DNA of 55,624 nt from CAVVJA01 sp963801715. GTDB taxonomy: Bacteria > Actinomycetota > Actinomycetes > Mycobacteriales > Jatrophihabitantaceae. Positions within the stretch are counted from its first letter, which is position 1. The number at the start of each line of letters is the position of its first letter. Shown here in pieces: positions 44,273 to 52,356 of the stretch. The position numbers were made by a program, and so were the translations under genes. Location of the stretch: positions 1 through 55,624 of the forward strand of contig CAWDGB010000016.1 of NCBI GenBank assembly GCA_963801715.1, in the 5' to 3' direction. The notes beneath the pieces were generated by a model. It had not been told where the DNA came from. It did no database searches and saw nothing but the letters and a program-made list of their open reading frames with translations.

Positions 44273-44510
44273 ACCACCGATCGCCGGTCGCATGCCGGGC
44301 CGGCCTGGCCGCGTCACGAACTCTTCCGTGAACGTCTGCACCCACCGGTAAACAGTCACGTGGTCGACTTCGACGCCCGCTCGGCCAGCAGCTCTTCCAC
44401 GTCGCGGTAGGACAGGCCGTAGCGCAGGTACCAGCGCACCGCGACCGCGATCACCTCACGCGGGAACCGATAGCCGGGTGGTGATGACAACGCAGACCTC
44501 GAAGCGACCA
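44273..44510 (-). pseudogene. IS6-family transposase, N-terminal remnant
   Basis: The minus strand reads ALSSPPGYRFPREVIAVAVR, WYLRYGLSYRDVEELLAERA, a one-base frameshift, then VTVYRWVQTFTEEFVTRPGR and GDRWFVDE, the N-terminal HTH and the first catalytic Asp region of IS6-family transposases. It is cut at the first DDE residue and joined head-to-head with the IS256 fragment. On its other side it abuts the truncated glycosyltransferase-like gene. Confidence 0.85.
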
Positions 44511-44524
44511 CCCCGACAGTCTCC

Positions 44525-44987
44525 CGGTGCAGACGACGATCGACCAACGCAACAGAGCCGCGAGCAGTAACCCGAGATTGCGTTTCAGGCCGAGGTCGCT
44601 GTTCCGACCCGCGTCTATACGGGCGACAGCCGCGCGGGTCGCGGCGTGCGTCACGTATGGGTGTTCGTAGTCTTCGGGAATCTCAACAATCACCGCGTCG
44701 GATCGGTTGGTTGCGCCGACTGTATCGGCGATCTCAGCGACGCGGGCCGCTCGGCTGGCCAGCACAACGAGCCGACAGCCCGCAGCTGCGGCGATTTCGA
44801 TCGCATGCCTGAGCTGGTTGGCGGGCCGAATCGTCGGAAGGATGATGGCATCGAGAGGTCTACACGGGCGTGCGACGCTTACGATTTGGCCGGACAGATC
44901 GACCGATAACGAGCGATGTGAATACCTCTGTCTGGGTCGCAGGCCGTGCGGAGTCGGAGGAGACGCGACGTAGCTTCCAGCGGTCAT
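44525..44987 (-). pseudogene. Glycosyltransferase-like protein, truncated (paralogue of 48275-49459)
   Basis: ATG 44987 overlaps the stop of the upstream HTH gene (ATGA). The product reads PLDAIILPTIRPANQLRHAI, then AGCRLVVLASRAARVAEIAD, GRNSDLGLKRNLGLLLAALL and RWSIVV. It then leaves the family at about 44530 where IS6 debris begins. The intact relative at 48.3-49.5 kb has the same order (IVVSTTRTPDSVIDAF…, DLSRKRNLGLVLARL, then the DDD motif). The truncation removes the catalytic DDD and everything after, so it cannot act as a transferase. Confidence 0.75.
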
Positions 44988-46052
44988 CGCCGAGCAGCCG
45001 GCCACTCAAACAACCTGGTCTCCGACTGTCTGAGGTCAGGCGACAAAGCCCGGCCATCGACGACTGTAACGCGTAGAAGCACAGCAAACTCGCCTTGGGG
45101 GAAGCGTTCAGCAGGATAGCCTTCGTTAGAATCCCGCAGCAGCGCGTCGGTCAGGGTCCGAACCGCGCCGACAACGCCACGGCCGTGGATACCGTTACAG
45201 ATCGTCAGTGTGCGTTCTGAGTTGAAGGGGTTGACGATCCGGGCGAGATAGGCGACGTCCTCGATCAGTTCGCCCTGGTTTCTTCGGATCTTCCCATACC
45301 GGTTCGAAGCCACGTTTCTTGCCGTTCTCGGTGACTTCGAAGACGTCGCCGGTTGTGAGACCTGCGAGTTCGACTTGCCGTACCGGAAGCCGCTGTAGAC
45401 GTCGCTCGAGTTGTCGGCTGAGGTCGTTCCAGGCAATCCCACCCAGCAAGACGACGTGGCCGGACAGGTCATCCGCGTCGAACTGAGACGCTCGCGTGTA
45501 TCGAATGGCAAAGGTAGTCGAGTTCTCGGCTCGGATGTGACCCCACAACTCCATCAGCGCGTCGAGGTCGGCGTAGGCGTGCAGCTCGGTGTGGTTCGGA
45601 TTGGACGGTGCTACAAGCGGACCCATAGCGTCCTTTGGAGCATCCGGGCAGATGATCGTCAGCGGACCGTCGTCGTAGAAGAACCAGCTGCGATGGGATG
45701 ACGCCGCTTGCTGCTGGGTGGCTCCAGTCCGGGTGGCGAGCCACAGCTCTCGCAACTCGTCGAGCAGCTCGTTGCGGCGCGCCTTTTCCTCTGAAGTGAG
45801 TTCAGCCTCCGGGACGAGATGCGGCTTATCGGTCCAGGATCGGGACGATGCGAACAAACGCGCATAGGGCTCGAGCCGGTGCTCGGGCAAGGGCGCCGGA
45901 TTCCGGTCGTTCTCCCACGTCGATACCGTCCCAGACGCCACCTGTTGTCCGGCGAACAGCGCGGCGGCCACGGCCGCCTGCGTTGCCGTCGCCTCAGTAC
46001 GCAGCGTGCGTAGTCGCTGCGCCAACTGGACCTCAGCCGGTGTAGGCGCCAC
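44984..46052 (-). pseudogene. XRE-type HTH sensor protein, frameshifted (module 1)
   Basis: GTG 46052 opens an XRE helix-turn-helix (RTLRTEATATQAAVAAAL, then QVASGTVSTWENDRNP). A linker and an α/β domain follow: PLTIICPDAPKDAM, HTELHAYADLDALMELWGHI, LSGHVVLLGGIAWNDLSRQL. A one-base shift near 45300 moves the rest into another frame: VAYLARIVNPFNSERTLTIC, NGIHGRGVVGAVRTLTDALL, FAVLLRVTVVDGRALSPDLR, FEWPAARR. The intact paralogue at 49.5-50.6 kb shows all the same blocks. Repaired, it would be about 350 residues. It is translationally coupled to the glycosyltransferase-like fragment. Confidence 0.75.
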
Positions 46053-46359
46053 GATGGTCGACCTCCAGAAGTGGCAGCTGTGGAACCGCAGCGTAGTACG
46101 TCGGGACAGCCTCTTTAGGCCTGAGGTCGAACCAGCTTTGGCCAGGGTAAGTTAGCCATCCTATAAAGAGCGTTGGGTAACTCTTCGTGAGCCTTCTAAA
46201 CTCATGTAGATTCGAATTACGGGACATGTCGCGCCGCGGATCCCTTCTCGTCATTAAGAGGTAGCCGGCGCCGCAAAGGCGCCCCGATGCTCGTTCTTGG
46301 CTGATCGGCTTAGCGGCCCGCACCGCGGTCGGGCTCGTTGCGCCCGGCGGGATCAGCGG
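46053..46359. promoter_or_regulatory. Upstream region of module 1, possible small frame
   Basis: AT-richer than its surroundings between 46090 and 46220 (TAAGTTAGC, CTATAAAGAGC, TCTAAACTCATG), consistent with the promoter of the HTH gene on the minus strand. A 64-codon minus-strand frame from ATG 46227 (RLTKSYPTLFIGWLTYPGQS) overlaps the HTH start by 20 bases; its ribosome site is poor and I leave it uncalled. Confidence 0.3.
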
Positions 46360-47190
46360 CCAGATGAGGACACGTTGTCCGGATCGCCGACGTGGATCCG
46401 GTGGCGGTCGAGGTAGTAGCCGAACGCGACCGGATGTCCGTCGCGCAGCGCGAGGGAGGCGGCGCCCTCGGCGGGGTCACGGAACCGGATCACCTCGAAC
46501 GGGGCGACCGCGCCGTGGGTCTCGGCCAGGTCACGCAGGATGCCGCCGGACGCTATCGAGACCAGTTGCTGGTCGTCGCCCATCAGGCGAACGTGCCGCC
46601 CCAGCGGATGAGCCACACGATGGCGCGAGCGAGGTCGGTGGTGGCGGCCATGCCGGCCTCGTCAATCACTACCAGGGTGCGCCGGTCGACCATGGTGCCC
46701 ACCGGGGCCGGCCGCGAATCGCAGCCGGAGCCGGTCTCGAAGATGTGCCTCGAGGCGGGTGTTGTACCGCTCCGACGCGGCGACAGTCGTCTTGTGCAGT
46801 ACCCGCCCCGATGGCCAGCCACCGCCCATCCAGGGCCGGCACCTTGTTGCTGACCGCGACGTAGGTGTGCAGGTTGGGGTCCCCGGACCGCGCGTCGCCG
46901 TGGGTGAATCGGGCAGCGAGCATGCCGGTCACGTCGATCTGCTGAACGCCGTCGCGGCCGCAGCGGGTAAATAGGTCGTGCCGTTCGATCCACCGCAACG
47001 TGTTGTCCATCGAGGCGTCATGCGCCGCCTCGATCACCCGGGCGACCGGCGCATCGGCCAGGGCCCACGACACCGACACCGACTTGAACGAGGTGAACGT
47101 CAGGTCGTTCCCAGCAACCGCGGTCGTCGCCTGCCGCGACGCCCGCGCGATGTACCCGGCCAGCTCCGCGGGTCCTCCGGCGGTCGCCCG
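46360..47190 (-). pseudogene. MobF-type conjugative relaxase/helicase, degraded
   Basis: Reading right to left: LAGYIARASRQ, then GNDLTFTSFKSVSVSWALAD, VIEAAHDASMDNTLRWIERH, GRDGVQQIDVTGMLAARFTH, GDPNLHTYVAVSNKVPALDG and RWLAIG. This is the TrwC/TraA relaxase domain, whose metal-binding His triad here shows one His replaced (LHTYV instead of LHTHV). After frameshifts and a large deletion, helicase pieces follow: TLVVIDEAGMAATTDLARAI (Walker B), LMGDDQQLVSIASGGILRDL and VIRFRDPAEGAASLALRDGH. The Walker A part is gone. It is a relic of a conjugative or mobilisable element, supporting a mobile origin for block D. Confidence 0.85.
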
Positions 47191-47348
47191 CAAGAACAAG
47201 AATCCCAAGCAGGACAGGCACTTCCGTGCTCCAATATGTCGATCAGCCCGCAGCGCTCGTGAACGATCCGGGCTAGCACTGATTCGCCAACCCCGGGCTA
47301 TGCGATCCCCGACTTGCTCGGAAGGACCGACAAATGAAACCTCGGCCG

Positions 47349-48230
47349 TCAAACCCCTTCCTGTGGATCTAATTCGCGTTCCGACATGTCGTGCCGAACG
47401 GCTCGGCTGGATCGAATACGTGAGAGGTGTGTTGGCGTGTAATGCCACCCGGATTGCATCATGGGCAAGTGAACGAGCGACCACCGCGCCACAATGGCGA
47501 CCCCGAACAGCGCCGGTGTCAAGAAGGCGGTCGCACTATTCTTCTGGCTTAGGAGGGCTACGCCAAAGCTGAAGACCAGACCGGACTGCCAAAGTTGATT
47601 ATGGGTAAGAAGTGTTATGAATGCGCGATCCTTTGGGCGGGCTTTGGCTTCGGCCTGCGCGGGAGTAAAGGCCGCGTGCAGGCACATGTCATGGGCGAGG
47701 CCTGAATACTTATGCAGGCTCCTCTTGTAGCCTTCCTGAGCGAAGCCAGCCTTCCTGGCCACCCGACAGGACCGCCAGTTACCCGTCCAGTGGGCGATCT
47801 CAATCCTGTTTAGCCCAAAATGTTGGAATGCCCACTTCTGCATCATGTGAGTCGCTTTCGGCGCAATACCGGCGCCCCGGAAGTCGGGCAAGACCCAGTA
47901 GGAACATTCGGCGAATCCCGCATTAATGTCCAGGTCTCCTAGCGCGACAAACCCCATGACCCGACCCGGATTCGATGGTTTGGTGATCGCCCAGGCCGCT
48001 CCATCCTTGGCCTCCCATCGCGCGGTCCACCGGTCGATCCAGGCCGAGGCCTCAGCGACGCAGGTGATCGCGGGCCCGTGCCACTTGCGGATCATCGGAT
48101 CACTGAATGCTTCGAGCACCTGCGGAGCGTCGGTCGGACTCCAAGGTCGGAGAAAGAGAGTCCCACATCGAAGGGTGGGCTGCGACGATGACACGACCTC
48201 GGGCGGGCAGGTCGCGACTTCAGTGGTCAT
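47349..48230 (-). CDS. GNAT N-acetyltransferase with unusual hydrophobic C-terminal extension
   Basis: A 293-residue protein with ATG 48230 after GGAGTCGACAGC. Residues about 20-185 are a RimJ/RimL-like GNAT domain: LFLRPWSPTDAPQVLEAFSD, then GFVALGDLDINAGFAECSYW, VLPDFRGAGIAPKATHMMQK (acetyl-CoA loop, R-G-x-G-I-A variant) and NRIEIAHWTGNWRSCRVARK. It should acetylate an amino group of a protein, antibiotic or small molecule. The last 90 residues are not GNAT and include a hydrophobic stretch (SATAFLTPALFGVAIVARWS). This is either a fused tail or read-through into foreign DNA. It lies 44 bp downstream of the intact glycosyltransferase-like gene in the same orientation, so it probably belongs to that operon. 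Confidence 0.8.
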   Translation of the reverse strand: MTTEVATCPPEVVSSSQPTLRCGTLFLRPWSPTDAPQVLEAFSDPMIRKWHGPAITCVAEASAWIDRWTARWEAKDGAAWAITKPSNPGRVMGFVALGDLDINAGFAECSYWVLPDFRGAGIAPKATHMMQKWAFQHFGLNRIEIAHWTGNWRSCRVARKAGFAQEGYKRSLHKYSGLAHDMCLHAAFTPAQAEAKARPKDRAFITLLTHNQLWQSGLVFSFGVALLSQKNSATAFLTPALFGVAIVARWSLVHLPMMQSGWHYTPTHLSRIRSSRAVRHDMSERELDPQEGV

Positions 48231-48274
48231 GCTGTCGACTCCGAGAGTGAGCAGGGTAGGCCGGCGAGGAAGGA

Positions 48275-49459
48275 TCAGTGAGCGCCCGCGGGAGACGAGC
48301 GGTCGGGTGGTCGCACACAAAAGATCGGAAAGTCGAGGTGCTCGAGGGCCTTCCGCAAGTCGCCGAGGCTGGCCAATCCGGTCACGAAATCCTGCCATAC
48401 GACCAGATCGTCGAGCCAGGTATCGATGTACCTGGTCAGATCAATCGCCTTGATCTTGGACCGGACCCTCTCAGCGACGCGCAATGATTTTTGGATGGCG
48501 ATGACGTGGGATGTCTGATCCATCTCGCCGCAGATCCTGAGCGTGCTGGCGATGACATCCGCCCGGGCGGCCAAGAAGGCACTCCAGTATCCGATTGATG
48601 GCGGCCGGGACAACGTGGCTTCATGGAGGAAGCCGACGAGGCCCTCGGCCAGCACATCCCCAAATTCCTGAAATCGCGCTCGTCTGGGCTTCGCAAAGGG
48701 GTTATGTCGATCTTGCGTGACTGAATCCACGTACGACACGGTCCGGCGATCAATGAAGGGAGCCAGGAACAGCCAATCCTCGTTATAGACATCGGGAAAG
48801 AAGGTATCGGCGCCGCCAACATTGATGGCAAGCGCCGAGGCGCCCACGAACACATCTTGCTCACAACCGGCAAGGCGACGGGCGTGGCAGACAATGGAGT
48901 TGTCCGCGAAGTCGTGTACCCGAAAACCAACCGCCACCGAGTGGTCAAGGGCAGTCACCGCATCGTCGATAATCGTCGGCTGAGGTATTCGGATGTCGTC
49001 GTCGAGGAACATCAGCGTGTCCCATCCGGCAAGCCGGGCCAGCACCAACCCAAGGTTCCGTTTGCGGCTGAGATCGCTGCGCGGCCGATCCGTCCCGTCG
49101 AACGCGCGCGACGTCTCGAGAGTCGGCGCCGTCACTTTCGACTCTGCCGGCAGGAGAGCCGGTGGGCCGTCTGCCCACTGCCCGTGCAGCGTGACCGCGA
49201 AGCCACGACCGTTCGGAAGCTCTGAAGCATAGTCTGCAAGGGCATCACCGTCGCTGCACAGTACGACGACTTCGGCGTTGAGAGAGTCAGCCAAGGCGAA
49301 CGCGTCAATGACGCTGTCCGGCGTTCGCGTGGTCGACACGACGATACCGTCAAGCGCGCGCGGGATGCCGGGTGAGGCACGCTGAAGTAGTTCTGTGTGA
49401 GAGGCGTAGTGGACGGCCGGTACGCAGGCTCCGGAGCCGTCGGCGTCAGCGTTGCACAC
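48275..49459 (-). CDS. Glycosyltransferase-like protein (module 2)
   Basis: An intact 394-residue GT-A-type protein. The start is GTG 49459, three bases after the stop of the HTH-sensor gene, with GAGGTAGCTTGAC serving as ribosome site. Residues: LDGIVVSTTRTPDSVIDAFA (first Rossmann strand), AEVVVLCSDGDALADYASEL, DLSRKRNLGLVLARLAGW, then TLMFLDDDIRIPQP with the DDD metal/nucleotide-sugar motif, FADNSIVCHARRLAGCEQDV, NVGGADTFFPDVYNEDWLFL (NEDW, the usual catalytic-base region of GT2-like enzymes), and FGDVLAEGLVGFLHEA. It should transfer a sugar in the cytoplasm to an unknown acceptor. A truncated paralogue sits in the same context at 44.5-45.0 kb. Confidence 0.82.
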   Translation of the reverse strand: MCNADADGSGACVPAVHYASHTELLQRASPGIPRALDGIVVSTTRTPDSVIDAFALADSLNAEVVVLCSDGDALADYASELPNGRGFAVTLHGQWADGPPALLPAESKVTAPTLETSRAFDGTDRPRSDLSRKRNLGLVLARLAGWDTLMFLDDDIRIPQPTIIDDAVTALDHSVAVGFRVHDFADNSIVCHARRLAGCEQDVFVGASALAINVGGADTFFPDVYNEDWLFLAPFIDRRTVSYVDSVTQDRHNPFAKPRRARFQEFGDVLAEGLVGFLHEATLSRPPSIGYWSAFLAARADVIASTLRICGEMDQTSHVIAIQKSLRVAERVRSKIKAIDLTRYIDTWLDDLVVWQDFVTGLASLGDLRKALEHLDFPIFCVRPPDRSSPAGAH

Positions 49460-49462
49460 ACG

Positions 49463-50611
49463 TCAAGCTACCTCGCCGCCTGGCGCGCCGGCAGCTCCAC
49501 CCTTCGGCCACTCATATAACCTCATTATCTCCTTGCGGAGGTCGGGCGTCTGGACCGCACCGAGAAGCAGAGGTACTCGCATCAGCAGGACAAATTTGTC
49601 CGACCCAGCGAACCGTCGCGCCAGGTAGTTGACGTTAGCCGCGCGGAACTCATCGTCGGTCAGTGCGCGAACGGCGCCGTAGACCCCACGCGAATACACA
49701 CCGTTGCAGATGGTCAACGTCGTTGACTCGTTGTAAGGATTCGAGGACCGAGCGAGCATGGCGACATCCGCCTCCAGTGAGCCGTCCGCCGTGAATTCAG
49801 GCCCGTACTTCTCTGGTCGCTCGCCGTCGACTACGAAAATCTCACCCTCACCGCGGCCGAGCTCGTCCGGCCGCTGTCCAACTGGTAGGTCAAACTCGCC
49901 GAGGATCTGATCGGTGAATTCATTCAGGCCGATACCGCCGAGTAAGATCAAATGAGAGGATGTCTCATCAGCGCGTTGAGGATTGGCCGCTAGGCGGTCG
50001 GCCCGGATGTACCGGATGTCCGCATCGGGGTTGACCTTGCGCAGGTGGCCGAACAGCTCGTTCAGGGCGTCCGGGTCGGCAAACGTGAGCAGCTCGCTGT
50101 AGTTGAGGTTGTCCTCGTTCTGGAAAGGAAAGGGGTATCGCACCTCGCCTTCGGGTCGCTCCGGCTCGGTTACGCCTTCTTGAGGATCGAGCTTGCCGCA
50201 GATGATCCGGACCTTGGCCCCTTTGGGATACTTCCAGTCGAAGCGCATCGCGGTCGACACTGGGACCGGACCGGTCCCGTTCGCTCGTAGGCCGACCAAC
50301 TCCTTGTCCAGCACGTCTCGTTCGGCCCGTTCGCCCGCCGTCAACTCGGTTTCAGCGAGCAGCCTGCCGTGACCGCCCTCGACGGACCGCCTGGTGGCGA
50401 AGAACGTGGCGTAGTCGTGCAGCCGCGCTCGCGGGGGCAGCGTCGTTTTGGTCTCGTTTTCCCAGGACGAGATCGACGGCAGCGACAGGCCGAAGGCCTC
50501 GGCTACCAACCTTTGGGGCACGACGGTGCCGGGCCAGCGGTGCTCGCGGAGGTCGCGCAGCCGATGAGCGAGCACGCCGGGCCTACCGGTCGACTCGCGG
50601 GGCTCAGCCAT
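49463..50611 (-). CDS. XRE-type HTH protein with C-terminal sensor-like domain (module 2)
   Basis: An intact 382-residue protein. Residues about 10-75 form an XRE-like helix-turn-helix (LAHRLRDLREHRW, then VPQRLVAEAFGLSLPSISSW, ENETKTTLPPRARLHDYA). After an acidic helical linker comes an α/β domain with block structure GAKVRIICGKLDPQEG, LNYSELLTFADPDALNELFG, IRYIRADRLAA, SHLILLGGIGLNEFTDQILG, SNPYNESTTLTICNGVYSRG, VYGAVRALTDDEFR and DKFVLLMRVPLLLG. The GG after a hydrophobic strand and the CNG turn suggest a Rossmann-like ligand-binding domain. I know similar HTH proteins in actinobacteria but no function. It is coupled to the glycosyltransferase-like gene. It probably binds the repeated CTGAA-type sites in its upstream region. 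Confidence 0.82.
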   Translation of the reverse strand: MAEPRESTGRPGVLAHRLRDLREHRWPGTVVPQRLVAEAFGLSLPSISSWENETKTTLPPRARLHDYATFFATRRSVEGGHGRLLAETELTAGERAERDVLDKELVGLRANGTGPVPVSTAMRFDWKYPKGAKVRIICGKLDPQEGVTEPERPEGEVRYPFPFQNEDNLNYSELLTFADPDALNELFGHLRKVNPDADIRYIRADRLAANPQRADETSSHLILLGGIGLNEFTDQILGEFDLPVGQRPDELGRGEGEIFVVDGERPEKYGPEFTADGSLEADVAMLARSSNPYNESTTLTICNGVYSRGVYGAVRALTDDEFRAANVNYLARRFAGSDKFVLLMRVPLLLGAVQTPDLRKEIMRLYEWPKGGAAGAPGGEVA

Positions 50612-51108
50612 AGCCTCCGCCTCTAGCGTGCGTAAACGGATGGGCGCAAGACGGCCCGGGCCAGCCGCGGCTAGTCACTTTCGAACACTACTGCTTCAGT
50701 CAGGTTCATGACAACCCCTCAAAATTAGATCCGAAGACTCTTGCATCAGTACTGAATATAGAGGATAACTGAGATACAGCTCTGAAGTAAGCTGAACTTG
50801 TTTGAGCAAGAGGCGATCACGATGACGCCACGCCAGCGAGCCGATGGACGGGCGCGAATCGACGCAGGCAGCTTGTCACGCAGTGCACAAGACGAGCCCC
50901 GGCGCCACACGCAAGCAGAACCCCCCGGAGACGTTTGGCCGCGACGCCGGGGAGCCTGCTTTTCTGGACGGACCTAGTCCGTCGAAGCCCTCGCCCCGGC
51001 CCGGAGTAGGTCCGTTATGAGCGTAACTCTCGCCCCGGCGTTTGAACCTTCGCATCTGGCCGTGTCGCGCGAGGTGAGGCTGCGGCAATCTTCACAGCGA
51101 GCCCGGCT
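50612..51108. promoter_or_regulatory. AT-rich divergent promoter region with repeated CTGAA words
   Basis: Between the HTH gene (leftward) and the OmpA-like gene (rightward), 50680-50815 is distinctly AT-rich. CTGAA/TTCAG-like words recur at roughly ten-base intervals: GCTTCAGTCAGG, AGTACTGAATAT, TAACTGAGATAC, CTCTGAAGTAAG, GCTGAACTTG. They could be operator half-sites for the HTH protein encoded next door; that is inference. A 51-codon plus-strand frame (ATG 50821) is left uncalled. Confidence 0.45.
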
Positions 51109-51751
51109 GTGATCCTCATGCTGTTCCTGGTCGGACTGCTCATGCTCTCCGCGCTGGCCGCTGCACTGGCCAAGGTGTGGAAGCTCCTGGCGTCCCTGCT
51201 CGCCCTACTCGGCGCCATGGCAGTCGGCGTCGTGCTGGTGATGACGGTGGCCGCGCTCGCCCTGTCGAGCACGATTAGGCCGACGATCTCCACACCTATC
51301 GTGCCGACGCACTCGCCGTCCACTCATGCTACGGCCAAGACGCGCTGTCGGGGAGTCGTTGAGTCTGTCACTTGGAGGGACGCAAAATTCCTCGCCGATG
51401 AGGCGGTGCTCGTCAATCTGGCGGAAACCGTAGCTGAGACTCAAGAAACTCGCCTCGGACCTAATTTCTCATGGGTACACCAACATTCGCCTGACGGGCA
51501 CGACTGCCGATCATGGCGAGATCAGCGGGCAACGACAGCTCGCGAAAGCTCGCGCGCTGGTAATCAAACGCCTTTTGGTCGGTCTCGGTATCTCGGCTGG
51601 ACGCATCACCTCCGTTATCGGCGTTGGCTCTGATTTTTCAGGTCACGTCGATGAATACAATCCGGACGGTTCATGGAACGACACGCTTGCTGCTATGAAC
51701 CGGCTCGTAATAGTGACCGCCGATTCCGGTCGCCGGGCCTGCACGCAGTAG
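51109..51751 (+). pseudogene. OmpA-like-domain membrane protein, one frameshift
   Basis: GTG 51109 (or ATG 51118) starts a protein with two membrane segments (MLFLVGLLMLSALAAALA and LLALLGAMAVGVVLVMTVAA). A short linker and the beginning of an OmpA-like domain follow (VTWRDAKFLADEAVLVNLAE). Near 51435 the frame changes, and the rest of the domain continues: KKLASDLISHGYTNIRLTGT, TADHGEISGQRQLAKARALV and GLGISAGRITSVIGVGS, to TAG at 51749. The 'GTTAD…Q.LA.aRA' stretch is the peptidoglycan-binding core. Intact it would be about 213 residues, anchoring the membrane to the cell wall. Pseudogene or single consensus error. Confidence 0.7.
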
Positions 51752-51759
51752 GAGGACTC

Positions 51760-51994
51760 ATGTACATTCGTCGCCCCATCTTCAATCATTATCGGACCTC
51801 GGGGGGCGAGGAGCTGGGCCTATCTGATCTTCCTTGCCTTTTATGACTTCGCCGGCTGTGCTTTGGCCGGTGGCCTGGTGCTCTTCTTCGATGGGAGAGT
51901 GGCCCTGCTCATATCCGTCGTGCTCCTTGGCTGGGAAATCTTAGTAGTCTATGCTCGCGTGGGCACGTACGCCTCGCATATCAAGACCTACTGA
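51760..51994 (+). pseudogene. Small two-span membrane protein, frameshift at G6 run
   Basis: ATG 51760 has a perfect GGAGGACTC site and follows the OmpA-like stop by eight bases. The start frame (MYIRRPIFNHYRTSG) ends early at TGA 51843. Shifting one base at the run of six Gs near 51800 gives RSWAYLIFLAFYDFAGCALA, GGLVLFFDGRVALLISVVLL and GWEILVVYARVGTYASHIKT, to TGA 51992. That is a two-helix membrane protein of about 77 residues. The homopolymer makes a sequencing error or slippage equally possible. It was probably co-transcribed with the OmpA-like gene. Confidence 0.5.
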
Positions 51995-52257
51995 AGTAGG
52001 CAAACGCTGAAGTGACTAATCGATTCTTATATGAGATGCAATTCCTTGCCTTCTTGGCCACACCGCCACCATCTATATAGACACAATGACGATTTCATCA
52101 TTCGCCAGTTCGAGTGTACCTAACTTCGGCGTTACACAACGGTCCGGTGTTTCCGGTTCATACAATTCTCTCTACCAACGCATTCATGACATTTATATTT
52201 TTCCACCCAGCTGTCGCCGACCGGCACGTGGCCGAGACTGTAGTGCTGAGCATTAGC
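51995..52257. other. AT-rich gap before ISL3 element
   Basis: No gene is supported. The stretch around 52060-52110 (CATCTATATAGACACAATGA) is AT-rich and promoter-like but has no gene to serve except the inserted element. Confidence 0.3.
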
Positions 52258-52281
52258 GGCTCTTCGGAGCTAAGCATGGTT
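52258..52281 (+). repeat. ISL3 left terminal inverted repeat
   Basis: Perfect 24-base complement of the right end at 53460-53483. Confidence 0.9.
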
Positions 52282-52356
52282 GACGTGCTCGGCGTGGCGT
52301 AGCCGGGAGTTAGGGGTCGGGGTCTTCAAGATCGGGAGCGACCAAGCCTCCGACGA

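Noticed and set aside
50821..50976. 51-codon plus-strand frame in the divergent promoter region
   Set aside because: Arg/Pro-rich with no family and only a mediocre ribosome site; likely chance.
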